This document shows positions 54,263 through 63,207 of a DNA stretch of 64,000 nucleotides, one piece after another. The translations under genes were made by a program, and so were the position numbers. Within the stretch, counting starts at the first letter, position 1, and each line of letters opens with the position of its first letter. The notes beneath the pieces are model-generated. The model was not told where the DNA came from, did no database searches, and saw only the letters and a program-made list of their open reading frames with translations. Origin of the DNA: Paraburkholderia dioscoreae (GTDB lineage Bacteria > Pseudomonadota > Gammaproteobacteria > Burkholderiales > Burkholderiaceae); assembly GCF_902459535.1 (NCBI RefSeq), contig NZ_LR699553.1:806001-870000 (forward strand), given 5' to 3'.

Positions 54263-55144
54263 TCAAGTAGCCCAAATCCTCAAAGGCACACCTTCAACCC
54301 CATGCACAACAGGCCGCAACTGAATCCAACACCGAGTCAGAGCCTTCTGCAGCATCTCCATAGACCGTGAAACAGCGCGCACGACCAGCACCCCTGAAGT
54401 AACACAAGAAGCCGCACCCCGAAGCGACTCATCAAACGACAATTGAGCAGTCAAAGCTTCAGCAAGTGCATCATCACAAGCGGCCCCAACTGCCCAAAGC
54501 ACCCCATAAGCAGGAAACCCAGCAAGCCCCTGAGCCGCGTCGCGCAGCGAGTCATCCGCCGAGAGGCTGGCCCGCTCAAACCACAACAACTCACCATTAG
54601 CGCCAACGATCCGCGACACAGCGCGCAAGCTCCCCTGCGACCACCTCTCCCCGGCGGCCTGCCGCCCAAGCTGCGTCGCATCCCACCCTAAAGCAGTCGC
54701 ACCTTCGCCGAGCGTCAACGAGAAATCCAGCTTCGCATTCGCCTGATCGAAAACGATATTGTTCTGCGGCAACCAGTCGAGTTTCGCCTGCGCGCCGACG
54801 CGTACATCGATACGCTGCAGTGCCGCCCGCCCATTGGACTTGTACCACTTGGTGGCCCCGGGCGTGGTGATGACAGCATGCGCGCCCGCGTCAACATCAA
54901 CGTCGATAGCAAGCTGATCGCCGCCCGCGATCCCCCCAGGCGGATGCACGATCACCGCATGACAAACACCATATCCTTCCGGATACAGCGGCCGCTGTAC
55001 TCGCAACGGCCCATCATGCAAACGATGCTTGAGCGTAGTCCGCACGCCGTCCCTGACAAAGCCGAGTTCGAGGCGCGCGCGCCATTGCGAATGCGCACCG
55101 GCTTGCGCGGTAGCGAGGGTAGCGTGATTTTCGTGAAGCGACAT
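54263..55144 (-). CDS. ureD: Urease accessory protein UreD
   Basis: A 293-residue UreD/UreH protein. LKHRLHDGPLRVQRPLYPEG, HAVIVHPPGGIAGGDQLAIDV and TTPGATKWYKSNGRAA are family hallmarks; the beta-rich fold forms the scaffold that passes nickel from UreG to UreC via UreF. The start at 55144 (MSLHENHATL) is within a longer frame. It follows urtE by 116 bp. Its stop is next to the repeat, and three unrelated genes lie between it and ureA. Confidence 0.96.
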   Translation of the reverse strand: MSLHENHATLATAQAGAHSQWRARLELGFVRDGVRTTLKHRLHDGPLRVQRPLYPEGYGVCHAVIVHPPGGIAGGDQLAIDVDVDAGAHAVITTPGATKWYKSNGRAALQRIDVRVGAQAKLDWLPQNNIVFDQANAKLDFSLTLGEGATALGWDATQLGRQAAGERWSQGSLRAVSRIVGANGELLWFERASLSADDSLRDAAQGLAGFPAYGVLWAVGAACDDALAEALTAQLSFDESLRGAASCVTSGVLVVRAVSRSMEMLQKALTRCWIQLRPVVHGVEGVPLRIWAT

Positions 55145-55260
55145 ACGAATGGAATGCGACCGGACGAAGAAGAGCAAAGCGTGCCTGCGCACATCAGACA
55201 ACGCTCAACCGCGCTGCCGCAGAATGCATCGAGAATAGCACGCGCGGTGCCTGACACCGC

Positions 55261-55953
55261 TCACACGGCGATCAGCGTACGCACGCCGTCCGCATCCATA
55301 TTGGCGCCTTCTCCGCCCGCGATGATCTCGCCGCGGCTCATCACCCAATACCGGTCCGCAATGTCTTTGGCAAAGTCGTAGTACTGCTCGACGAGCAGCA
55401 CCGTCATGCCCATTTCCTCGACCAGTTGACGCAGCGTGCGGCCGATATCCTGAATGATCGACGGCTGAATACCCTCGGTGGGTTCGTCGAGAATCAGCAG
55501 TTGCGGATCGCTCATCAACGCCCGCCCAATGGCAAGCTGTTGCTGCTGCCCGCCGGAGAGATCGCCGCCACGGCGGCTGCGCATATCCTTCAGCACGGGG
55601 AACAGTTCGTAGATACGATCCGGGATCTTCTTCGGCGCTTTCTTGCTGGCGGCGCCCACCAGCAGATTTTCTTCGACGGTCAGCCGTGGAAAGATATCGC
55701 GGCCTTGCGGCACATAAGCGAGGCCTTTTTCCACGCGCGTATAGGTGGGCAGCTTGGTGATCGGCGTGCCGCGCCAGGCGATCGAGCCGCTCTTCGTTTG
55801 CACGACGCCCATCAGGCAGCGCAGCAGCGTGGTTTTACCCACGCCGTTGCGGCCGAGCAGGACAGTGAGTTTGCCGTCGGGCACGGTGAGCTTCACATCG
55901 CGCAGAATGTGGCTGCCGCCGTAGTACTGGTTCAGGTTTTCTACTTCTAGCAT
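55261..55953 (-). CDS. urtE: Urea ABC transporter ATP-binding protein UrtE
   Basis: A 230-residue ABC ATPase. LLGRNGVGKTTLLRCLMGV is Walker A, LSGGQQQQLAIGRALMS the signature and LILDEPTEGIQPSIIQDI the Walker B/D-loop in the form usual for UrtE. NQYYGGSHILRDV is the family N terminus. With UrtD it drives urea import through UrtBC. Last gene of urtABCDE, 116 bp before ureD. Confidence 0.95.
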   Translation of the reverse strand: MLEVENLNQYYGGSHILRDVKLTVPDGKLTVLLGRNGVGKTTLLRCLMGVVQTKSGSIAWRGTPITKLPTYTRVEKGLAYVPQGRDIFPRLTVEENLLVGAASKKAPKKIPDRIYELFPVLKDMRSRRGGDLSGGQQQQLAIGRALMSDPQLLILDEPTEGIQPSIIQDIGRTLRQLVEEMGMTVLLVEQYYDFAKDIADRYWVMSRGEIIAGGEGANMDADGVRTLIAV

Positions 55954-55998
55954 GTCCGTTCGACCCTTCGTTTCACCGACCCGTTTGAGAGACCCGCT

Positions 55999-56862
55999 TC
56001 ACCGGCCCAGATAAGACTCGATGACCGTCTCGTCGCGCTTCACTTCGTCGAGCGTGCCGTGGGCGAGCACGCGCCCTTCGGCCATCACCGTCACCTTGCC
56101 GGTCTCGCCCGATAGCGCCGCCACGAACTCCATATCGTGCTCGACGACCATCATCGAACAGGTGCCGCGCAGATGATTGAGCAACTCGGCCAACTGCATG
56201 GTTTCGTCGTCGGTCATGCCGGCAGCCGGTTCGTCGAGCAGCAGCAGCGCCGGTTGCTGCATCAGCAGCATGCCGATTTCGAGCCGTTGCTTCTGGCCGT
56301 GCGAGAGTTCGCCAGCGAGGCGCCGCGCTTCGCTTTCCAGGCCGATCAACGCCAGCGTCTCTTCGATGCGCGCCTGCGCCTCACGATCCAGGCGCGCGCA
56401 TAGCGAGGCCCACCAGCCCTTGTCGGTCTTCATCGCCAGTTCGAGGTTTTCCCATACGGGATGCTGTTCGAACACCGTGGGCTTCTGAAACTTGCGGCCA
56501 ATGCCCGCACGCGCAATGGCCGGCTCGTTCATCCGCGTCAGATCGATCGACTGGCCGAGAAACACCTTGCCGGAATCCGGCTCCGTCTTGCCGGTGATCA
56601 CGTCCATCATGGTCGTCTTGCCGGCGCCGTTCGGACCGATGATGCAGCGCAATTCGCCCGCTTCGATCGAAAGCGTCAGCGCGTTCAGCGCGCGAAAACC
56701 GTCGAAGCTCACGGTCACGTCTTCCAGATACAGGATCGTGCCGTGCGAGATGTCGATCTCGCCGGGCACGACCACGTGCCCCATGCTCGCAACGCCGCTC
56801 AACGAAGTCTCGGCGGGGTCTTCCGGCAGGGCTAAATCAGGAACCATCGGGTTTTCGTTCAT
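55999..56862 (-). CDS. urtD: Urea ABC transporter ATP-binding protein UrtD
   Basis: A 287-residue ABC ATPase. After an N-terminal extension of ~45 residues come IIGPNGAGKTTMMDVITGKT (Walker A), LSHGQKQRLEIGMLLMQQ (signature) and LLLLDEPAAGMT (Walker B). GRKFQKPTVFEQHPVWENLELAM is the UrtD/LivG pattern. The start overlaps the urtC stop by 4 bp; urtE follows after 45 bp. Confidence 0.95.
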   Translation of the reverse strand: MNENPMVPDLALPEDPAETSLSGVASMGHVVVPGEIDISHGTILYLEDVTVSFDGFRALNALTLSIEAGELRCIIGPNGAGKTTMMDVITGKTEPDSGKVFLGQSIDLTRMNEPAIARAGIGRKFQKPTVFEQHPVWENLELAMKTDKGWWASLCARLDREAQARIEETLALIGLESEARRLAGELSHGQKQRLEIGMLLMQQPALLLLDEPAAGMTDDETMQLAELLNHLRGTCSMMVVEHDMEFVAALSGETGKVTVMAEGRVLAHGTLDEVKRDETVIESYLGR

Positions 56863-58040
56863 GAGCGGTTCCTCTTGCGTGTCATGAGTTCGATCAGCCC
56901 CATGATGCCGTTCGGCAGGAGTAGCGGGACCAGCACGAAAATCAGACCCAGAAAGAACAGCCAGTATTCAGGGAAGTTCGCCGTAAAGAAGCTCTTCGCG
57001 CCATTCACCGCGAAGGCGCCGATGATCGGGCCGATCAGCGTGCCGCGGCCGCCCACGGCGACCCAGATCGCCATTTCGATCGAGTTGCCCGGCGACATCT
57101 CGCCCGGGTTGATGATGCCGACCTGCGGCACGTACAACGCGCCGGCAATGCCGCACAACACGGCGGATACCGTCCACACGAACAGCTTGTAGGCAAGTGG
57201 GCTGTAGCCGAGGAACATCAAACGCGTTTCACCGTCGCGCACCGCGGTCACGACGCGGCCGAGCTTCGAGGTGACGATAGCCCGCGCGCCGAGGAATGCG
57301 AGAATCAGTACCGCGAACGTGATCAGCAGCAACGCGGTGCGCGTGCCGGGATGCGTGATCGGAAAGCCGCCGATGCGCTTGAAATCGGTGAAGCCGTTAT
57401 TGCCGCCGAAGCCCGTCTCGTTGCGATAGAACAGCAGCATCGCGGCGAAGGTCATGGCCTGCGTGATGATCGACAGATACACGCCCTTCACCCGCGAGCG
57501 GAACGTGAAGAAGCCGAACACCCACGCGACCACCGCCGGCACCAGCACCACCAGCAGCAGCGCATAGCCGAGATGCTGCGTGCCTTGCCAGTACCAAGGC
57601 AATTGATGCCAGTCGAGAAACACCATGAAGTCCGGCAGGTCGCTGCCATATTTGCCTTCGTGGCCGATCGCGCGCATCAGATACATGCCGATCGCGTAGC
57701 CGCCGAGCGCGAAGAACAGCGCGTGCCCCAAGCTGAGGATGCCGCAGTAACCCCACACGAGGTCGAGTGCCAACGCCGCAATCGCGTAGCACATGAACTT
57801 GCCGGTGATCGTCATCGCGTAGGCGGACAGATGCAACGCGCTCGTCTCCGGCACCACCAGCGTGGCGAACGGCACGCCCAGTCCGAATACGATGATCAAC
57901 GCGATCAGCGCGAGCCACGCGCGCCGCGACAGCAGCGCGGGACGCGGCGGCAGGCCGAGCGCGAAACCCGATTGCGCGTCGCGGCCGGGCAGGTCGCCGC
58001 CGCCTGCGCCGACGTGAGCCGATGAAGTTGCAGACGTCAT
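56859..58040 (-). CDS. urtC: Urea ABC transporter permease UrtC
   Basis: A 393-residue LivM-type permease with about ten membrane segments. VWGYCGILSLGHALFFALGGYAIGMYLMR is the LivM/UrtC signature; VRDGETRLMFLGYSPLAYKLFVW and the EAA-like region follow. It forms the channel with UrtB. The start at 58040 is 1 bp from the urtB stop, and the stop overlaps urtD. Confidence 0.95.
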   Translation of the reverse strand: MTSATSSAHVGAGGGDLPGRDAQSGFALGLPPRPALLSRRAWLALIALIIVFGLGVPFATLVVPETSALHLSAYAMTITGKFMCYAIAALALDLVWGYCGILSLGHALFFALGGYAIGMYLMRAIGHEGKYGSDLPDFMVFLDWHQLPWYWQGTQHLGYALLLVVLVPAVVAWVFGFFTFRSRVKGVYLSIITQAMTFAAMLLFYRNETGFGGNNGFTDFKRIGGFPITHPGTRTALLLITFAVLILAFLGARAIVTSKLGRVVTAVRDGETRLMFLGYSPLAYKLFVWTVSAVLCGIAGALYVPQVGIINPGEMSPGNSIEMAIWVAVGGRGTLIGPIIGAFAVNGAKSFFTANFPEYWLFFLGLIFVLVPLLLPNGIMGLIELMTRKRNRS

Positions 58041-58041
58041 C

Positions 58042-59700
58042 TCATGCCTCCGCGCTACGGCCCTTGAGGGCGAACATGCCCTGCGGACGCTTCTGGATGA
58101 ACAACACGATCAGCACGAGCACCGCGATCTTGGCGAGCACCGCGCCCCAGAACGGTTCGATCGCCTTGCTGACGAGTCCGAGGCCGAAGCCGCCGATCAC
58201 CGTGCCGGCCAGTTGACCGACGCCGCCCAGCACCACGGCCATGAACGAATCGATGATGTAGCTCTGGCCGAGGTCCGGTCCGACATTGCCGATCTGCGAG
58301 AGCGCACAACCGCCCAGCCCGGCGATGCCCGCGCCGAACGCGAACGCATACGAATCGACCCTTGCAGTCTTCACGCCGACACAGGCCGCCATGCGCCGGT
58401 TCTGCGTGACGGCGCGCACGAAGAGACCGAGACGCGTCTTGGTGAGCACGGCCCATGCAATGCCGACCACGATCAGCGAGAACGCGAGAATCGCCAGCCG
58501 GTTGTACGGCAGGATCAGATTGGGCAGCACCGTCACGCCGCCGCTCATCCACGCCGGGTTGACCACCTGCACGTTCTGCGCGCCGAACAGCATGCGCGTC
58601 GCCTGAATCAGAATCAGGCTCACGCCGAAGGTGGTCAGCAGCGTCTCGAGCGGGCGGCCATACAGATGCTTCAGCACCAGCCGTTCGAGCACGATGCCTA
58701 CGAGGCCCGCCGCCGCGAACGACGCCGGCACCGCCAGCAGCGGATACCAGTCGAACGCACCGGGTGCGAAGCGCTGAAAGAGGTTCTGAACCACATAGGT
58801 GGCGTACGCGCCGATCATCAGGAATTCGCCGTGCGCCATGTTGATCACGCCGATCAGCCCGTAGGTGATGGCAAGGCCCAGCGCGGCGAGCAGCAGCACG
58901 CTGCCGAGCGACAGACCCGCGAACAGCGTGCCGGCGATCTGGCTGCGGCGCTGGATCGCATCGAGTTCGTCGATGCCGCTTTGCGCGGCGGCGCGCACGC
59001 GGTCGTCGGCTTCCACGAAGGTGCCGTCCGGCTTTTTCGCGACGAGTGGACGCAGCAGTTCGTTCATGTCGAGGTCGTGCCGCGCGGCGACCAGTTGCAC
59101 GGCTTCGAGGCGTTTGGCCGGGTCGGTGTCGTGCAGGGCGGTCATGGCCCACAGCGTGTCGAGGCGCTTCTTCAACGCCGGATCGGTTTCCTTTGCGCGG
59201 GCTGCATCGACGAGCGGTTTGATCGACGGATCCGGGTTCTGCAGCAGCGAGGTGATCGCGGCTTCACGCGTCGCCCTGTCCGGCGAATCGAGTTGCAGGC
59301 CGGACAGCGCGCCGGCCACTTTCGAGCGCAGCAGATTGTTTAGGGTGACCGGCTGGGCATCGCCCGCGGCGACGGTTTTGCCAGTCACCGCGTCCTTCGC
59401 GGTGTCGCCGTCCTGCAGCAGCACGGCGCCCGAATCGGTGGCGAGCGCGCTGTCTTCGGACAGGGCCTTGAGCACCGCCATCGACTCCTTGTCGTGATTG
59501 GCGATCAGTTTGTCGATGGCCGCGGATTTCGCATCGAAGTCGTCGCCGGCAAGCGGCGCCACATCGGCGGGACTCAGTGCGAAGGCCGCCAGCGGCGCGC
59601 CGGCGAAGAGCACGAGCGCCATGCCGCCGATGCGCGGTGCCAGTCGTCGTGCGAATCGTTGTGCGAACCGTCGTGTGGATATCAGGAATGAGGACGCCAT
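58042..59700 (-). CDS. urtB: Urea ABC transporter permease UrtB
   Basis: A 552-residue permease, long because UrtB carries an extra N-terminal periplasmic domain: signal-like segment (RIGGMALVLFAGAPLAAFA), helical repeat-like region to ~270, then the LivH-type membrane part with LAITYGLIGVINMAHGEFLMIGAYATYVVQ. That layout distinguishes UrtB from LivH and supports urea specificity. The start at 59700 is preferred over a longer frame. A 209-bp gap with a strong hairpin separates it from urtA. Confidence 0.95.
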   Translation of the reverse strand: MASSFLISTRRFAQRFARRLAPRIGGMALVLFAGAPLAAFALSPADVAPLAGDDFDAKSAAIDKLIANHDKESMAVLKALSEDSALATDSGAVLLQDGDTAKDAVTGKTVAAGDAQPVTLNNLLRSKVAGALSGLQLDSPDRATREAAITSLLQNPDPSIKPLVDAARAKETDPALKKRLDTLWAMTALHDTDPAKRLEAVQLVAARHDLDMNELLRPLVAKKPDGTFVEADDRVRAAAQSGIDELDAIQRRSQIAGTLFAGLSLGSVLLLAALGLAITYGLIGVINMAHGEFLMIGAYATYVVQNLFQRFAPGAFDWYPLLAVPASFAAAGLVGIVLERLVLKHLYGRPLETLLTTFGVSLILIQATRMLFGAQNVQVVNPAWMSGGVTVLPNLILPYNRLAILAFSLIVVGIAWAVLTKTRLGLFVRAVTQNRRMAACVGVKTARVDSYAFAFGAGIAGLGGCALSQIGNVGPDLGQSYIIDSFMAVVLGGVGQLAGTVIGGFGLGLVSKAIEPFWGAVLAKIAVLVLIVLFIQKRPQGMFALKGRSAEA

Positions 59701-59857
59701 AGTGGCCCTTGAAGGAAAACCGGCGGGGCGGCGCGGCATGTGGGCAAGCGCCGCAGCTGCGCCGTCGGGTTGCTGCGCGCGAAAGTCGTACCGCCGGGAA
59801 GCCCGCTCACGGCACGAACCCAGGCGCGGTGGGCGCGCCTGTCGCGGGATTGCTTCA

Positions 59858-59894
59858 GCGCGCCGCGACGGCCAAAGTCGCCGTCGCGGCGCGC
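59858..59894 (-). other. Intercistronic hairpin between urtA and urtB
   Basis: A 15-bp perfect GC-rich stem (59858-59872 with 59880-59894, 7-nt loop) 15 bp after the urtA stop, with no T-run on the minus strand. As with livK-livH, it follows a binding-protein gene and likely sets a high binding-protein to permease ratio through mRNA protection or partial termination. Confidence 0.65.
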
Positions 59895-59909
59895 GTTCCC
59901 GTCATCCCG

Positions 59910-61208
59910 TCAGGCGACGCGCGAGCGCTTCAGGAACGCCGGGATCGAGCTGACCACGTCCGGCTTGCTCGAATTGCCGGCAATGTACGGGCTCCACGGC
60001 TGCGCGCGAATCGCGGTCTTGGTCCGCCACACCACGTTGAACTGGCCGTCGGCGCGCACTTCGCCGATCATCACCGGCTTGTGCAGGTGGTGATTGCCGT
60101 CCATTTCGAGCGTGAAGCCCGACGGCGCCGCGAACGTCTGGCCGATCATCGCTACGCGCACCTTGTCCACGTCCGTGCTCTTGGCCTTCTCGACTGCCTG
60201 CTTCCACATATGGATGCCCACGAAGGTCGCTTCCATCGGGTCGTTGGTCACGCGCTTGGTGCCGCCCGGCAGGTTGTTCTGCGCGACCCAGGCGGCCCAC
60301 TGCTTCTTGAACTTTTCGTTGGCCGGGTTGCGCAGCGACATGAAGTAGTTCCATGCCGCCAGGTTGCCGACCAGCGGCTTCGTATCGATACCGCGCAATT
60401 CTTCCTCGCCGACCGAGAAGGCGACCACCGGCACGTCCGACGCCTTCAGCCCCTGATTGCCCAGTTCCTTGTAGAACGGCACGTTCGAATCGCCGTTCAC
60501 CGTCGAGATCACCGCGGTCTTGCCGCCTTGCGAGAAAGTCTTGATGTTCGCGACGATGGTCTGGTAGTCGCTATGGCCGAACGGCGTATAGACCTCCTGA
60601 ATATCGGCTTCCTGGACGCCTTTAGACTTGAGGAACGCGCGCAGAATCTTGTTGGTCGTGCGGGGGTACACATAGTCGGTGCCCAGCAGGAAGAAGCGCT
60701 TGGCGCCGCCGCCTTCTGCGCTCATCAGATATTCGGTCGCCGGAATCGCCTGTTGATTCGGCGCTGCGCCCGTGTAGAACACGTTGCGCGACATTTCTTC
60801 GCCTTCGTACTGCACCGGGTAGAACAGCAGGCCGTTCAGTTCCTCGAACACCGGCAGCACCGATTTGCGCGACACCGAGGTCCAGCAGCCGAACACCACG
60901 GCGCACTTGTCCTGCGTGATCAGCTGACGCGCTTTTTCGGCGAAGAGCGGCCAGTTCGACGCCGGATCGACCACCACTGGCTCCAGTTGACGGCCCATCA
61001 CGCCGCCGTTCTTGTTGATGTCCGAAATGGTCATCAACGCGGTGTCCTTGAGCGAGGTCTCCGAGATCGCCATCGTGCCCGACAGCGAATGCAGAACGCC
61101 CACCTTGATCGGACCGCTGCCCGACTGCGCCTGTGCAAACGGAACCTGACCAGCAAGCGCCAGCGCGCCCGACATTGAGCCGAACTTCAACAGACTGCGA
61201 CGTTTCAT
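59910..61208 (-). CDS. urtA: Urea ABC transporter substrate-binding protein UrtA
   Basis: A 432-residue periplasmic binding protein. MKRRSLLKFGSMSGALALAGQVPFAQA is a signal peptide with a twin-Arg start that may use the Tat route. IKVGVLHSLSGTMAISETSLKDTALMTI, FGCWTSVSRKSVLPVFEELNGLLFYPVQYEGEE and NVFYTGAAPNQQAIPA are UrtA/AmiC-type hallmarks for urea or short amides. It heads urtABCDE; a sigma-54-type promoter lies about 90 bp upstream, and ureD with the ure genes follow on the same strand. Confidence 0.96.
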   Translation of the reverse strand: MKRRSLLKFGSMSGALALAGQVPFAQAQSGSGPIKVGVLHSLSGTMAISETSLKDTALMTISDINKNGGVMGRQLEPVVVDPASNWPLFAEKARQLITQDKCAVVFGCWTSVSRKSVLPVFEELNGLLFYPVQYEGEEMSRNVFYTGAAPNQQAIPATEYLMSAEGGGAKRFFLLGTDYVYPRTTNKILRAFLKSKGVQEADIQEVYTPFGHSDYQTIVANIKTFSQGGKTAVISTVNGDSNVPFYKELGNQGLKASDVPVVAFSVGEEELRGIDTKPLVGNLAAWNYFMSLRNPANEKFKKQWAAWVAQNNLPGGTKRVTNDPMEATFVGIHMWKQAVEKAKSTDVDKVRVAMIGQTFAAPSGFTLEMDGNHHLHKPVMIGEVRADGQFNVVWRTKTAIRAQPWSPYIAGNSSKPDVVSSIPAFLKRSRVA

Positions 61209-61597
61209 GTATATCCCCTTGCCATTGATGGTGACTGTTTATGGGCGTCGATTTCAGCCAGCAGGGCTTATCCCGCATGACTTGCCGCTTGTGTACTGCA
61301 AGCCATATGCCATGCAGTAAATTCGACCAGAAGGTGGTGTGCGGCATGCTGTGGCGCGGCTGCGAGCCGGCCGGCTGATGCGTCTTGCAGCGCAGAATTG
61401 GTGCAGGATCGGACGCGGCGCCTCGTTCAGGTGCGCGCCGCGCCGCAACGAAGCGTCCGTATCCGCCAGCGGGCGTCCGCGGTGCATATCCGCCGCCCCT
61501 TTGTGCATGCACCGCGCTTTCGCGGGAGGGAACGGGAAAGCAGGCCGGCGCTTTGCGGCGCGCCGGCCTGTTTGTCACACGAGCAAGGTGGCCGCGC
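61209..61597. other. Intergenic region upstream of urtA
   Basis: 389 bp with the sigma-54-type site described separately. The rest has no supported gene. Around 61540-61575 a GGCGCGCCGGCC-type inverted repeat (GCCGGCGC/GCGCCGGC) precedes a TTTGT stretch and may end the minus-strand DUF3443 gene. Confidence 0.45.
61297..61312 (-). promoter_or_regulatory. Sigma-54 promoter upstream of urtA
   Basis: On the minus strand the site reads TGGCATATGGCTTGCA, matching the sigma-54 consensus TGGCACG-N4-TTGCA at all key bases: GG and GC are 10 bp apart. It is 89 bp upstream of the urtA start, giving a leader of about 75 nt. A GGTGCA half-site further upstream (near 61400) might bind NtrC but the other half is poor. 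This fits nitrogen control of urea uptake and use. Confidence 0.65.
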
Positions 61598-63175
61598 TCA
61601 GAACGCGACGAAGGGGCCGGTTTGCGCGCCGATCCTGGCGCCGTTCAAGGCGGTGTACACGTCGCGGCCGAAGAAGAACGGCAGGCCCCAGATGAAGTAG
61701 CTGGAGAGCGACGTATAGACGGCCAGATCGTCATGCGCGGCGTATGGGCCGTTCATCAGGTTGGCTGTATTGGCTACCTGGAATGGCACGGTCGCGGACG
61801 CCGTTGTTCCGCTGCCGGATTTGAGTATCGCGGACAGGCTGAGCGTGGTCGGCGGCGTGTAACGTCCCCACGAGTCGAACGGGATCGCGCGATCCTGGAA
61901 CGTGTTCGTGTTCGAGCCGCTGTCCATCACGCCTCTGACGAACGACGCACCCTTGTACGTGGTCGTAAAGAAGCCGTTGCTGTCGAGCGCAATGACGTTG
62001 GCGTTCGACGGCAGCCTGTTGTTCTGCTGCGTGCCGATGCCGAACACCAGTTCGCCCGTGGCGCTTGCCTGACCGCCCGCCGGCAAGGCGGGCAGGCGGA
62101 TGATCGTGCCATTGTTGTCCGAAGTGAAGCTGGCGACCGGATTCATGACCTGCGTGTCGAGCGGGACGCGTGTGCTCTTGCACGAGCCGGTGGACGGGCA
62201 ATAGTAGTAAGTCGCCGACAACGCGTATTGGGCCGCGAGCGGAAAGTCGCGCACCGCGGAACCGATGCCGACCACGCCGTTGGCGCCGAGTTCGGTCACG
62301 GTGCCGATGTTCCCGAGACCCACCGACGCGCAGTCGGCAGGCGTGGCATACGCGCTATCGCCGATGACCTGGATCGGCAGGTTGCCTGCCGCCTTGGCGC
62401 CGATCGTCACGTCGGCGCGCCGGATCGGCCCCCACGCGTAACCCGACGCGAACTGCGCGCATTGGGCAATCGGCGCTCCGCTGGTGGGATCGTCGGTGGC
62501 GCCGGTTTGCGCCGGCAAGTGGCCCGCGAGCGCCGGACCGAGCGCGCTCGCCAGCACGCGTACGCCGGCCGAGCCCGTGTCGACCAGCATGTGGTCGATC
62601 GTTGCGCATTGGTTTGCGCCCTGCACACCGGGGATGCAGAGCGTGACGGTTACGTATGGCTGGTTGGCGTAGTCGCCGGACCAACGTTCGATGGTGATTG
62701 GGACGGTGTTGGCTTCGGGGGTGGGTGTTGGTGTTGGTGTTGGGCTCGGAGTCGGAGTCGGAGTCGGAGTGGGGCTCGGACTCGGAGTCGGAGTTGGCGC
62801 CGGGCTTGGAGTCGGAGTCGGAACCGGACTCGGCGTTGGAACCGGACTTGGACTTGGACTTGGACTTGGACTTGGACTTGGACTTGGACTTGGACTTGGA
62901 GTCGGAGTCGGAGTCGGAGTCGGAGTCGGAACTGGACTCGGCATGGGTGTCGCTGCCGGGCCTGAAGCCGGCGTCGGCGTCGGGCTCGGAGCGGGGCTGG
63001 GCGTCGGATTTTGCGTTGGCGCAGAACCCGATGTCGGCGTAACCGGCGCCGGGCTACCCTTGTCCTGCGTCGCATTCGAATCCCCGTTGTCCCCACCACC
63101 GCCACCACCGCAGGCGGACAGAACCACACTGGCACTCAGGATCGCGAAGCAAAGGGAGTGGTTGAATGTCTTCAT
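61598..63175 (-). CDS. DUF3443-family lipoprotein with Pro-rich repeat linker
   Basis: A ~525-residue exported protein. The N terminus (SLCFAILSASVVLSAC followed by GGGGGG) is a lipoprotein signal. Residues ~40-165 are a Thr-Pro/Ser-Pro repeat encoded by hexanucleotide tandem repeats. The globular part has DHMLVDTGSAGVRVLAS, an aspartic-protease-like D-T-G motif, GVMDSGSNTNTF as a possible second D-S-G, and the family C terminus LPFFFGRDVYTALNGARIG. The paired D[TS]G motifs resemble pepsin-type aspartyl proteases; activity is not shown. Function unknown. DUF2844 follows upstream (32 bp), a usual pairing in Burkholderia. Confidence 0.85.
   Translation of the reverse strand: MKTFNHSLCFAILSASVVLSACGGGGGGDNGDSNATQDKGSPAPVTPTSGSAPTQNPTPSPAPSPTPTPASGPAATPMPSPVPTPTPTPTPTPSPSPSPSPSPSPSPSPSPVPTPSPVPTPTPSPAPTPTPSPSPTPTPTPTPSPTPTPTPTPEANTVPITIERWSGDYANQPYVTVTLCIPGVQGANQCATIDHMLVDTGSAGVRVLASALGPALAGHLPAQTGATDDPTSGAPIAQCAQFASGYAWGPIRRADVTIGAKAAGNLPIQVIGDSAYATPADCASVGLGNIGTVTELGANGVVGIGSAVRDFPLAAQYALSATYYYCPSTGSCKSTRVPLDTQVMNPVASFTSDNNGTIIRLPALPAGGQASATGELVFGIGTQQNNRLPSNANVIALDSNGFFTTTYKGASFVRGVMDSGSNTNTFQDRAIPFDSWGRYTPPTTLSLSAILKSGSGTTASATVPFQVANTANLMNGPYAAHDDLAVYTSLSSYFIWGLPFFFGRDVYTALNGARIGAQTGPFVAF
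62720..62945. repeat. Hexanucleotide tandem repeats inside the DUF3443 gene
   Basis: The plus strand shows nine perfect CTTGGA units (62847-62900) and then five GTCGGA units (62901-62930), with similar degenerate hexamers from 62735. They code for Ser-Pro and Thr-Pro. Because the unit is six bases, gain or loss keeps the frame, so linker length could vary between strains. Confidence 0.9.
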
Positions 63176-63207
63176 GTTTCTTGTCATGCGTGTGTTGCCC
63201 CGCCGCT

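Noticed and set aside
54015..54275. Phe/Gly-rich 86-residue minus-strand frame
   Set aside because: It reads through the CCAAAA array and the 26-bp palindrome; best explained by the repeat, not by a protein.
58213..61178. Two long plus-strand frames (376 and 489 codons) opposite urtB and urtA
   Set aside because: Antisense to well-supported urt genes; His/Arg-rich low-complexity products typical of shadows.
62847..62930. Tandem repeats as a CRISPR array
   Set aside because: Units are six bases without spacers and lie in frame inside a coding region.
61385..62965. 526-codon plus-strand frame opposite the DUF3443 gene, with a Trp/Arg-rich end
   Set aside because: The repetitive end is the complement of the hexanucleotide repeats, and no start site or domain supports it.
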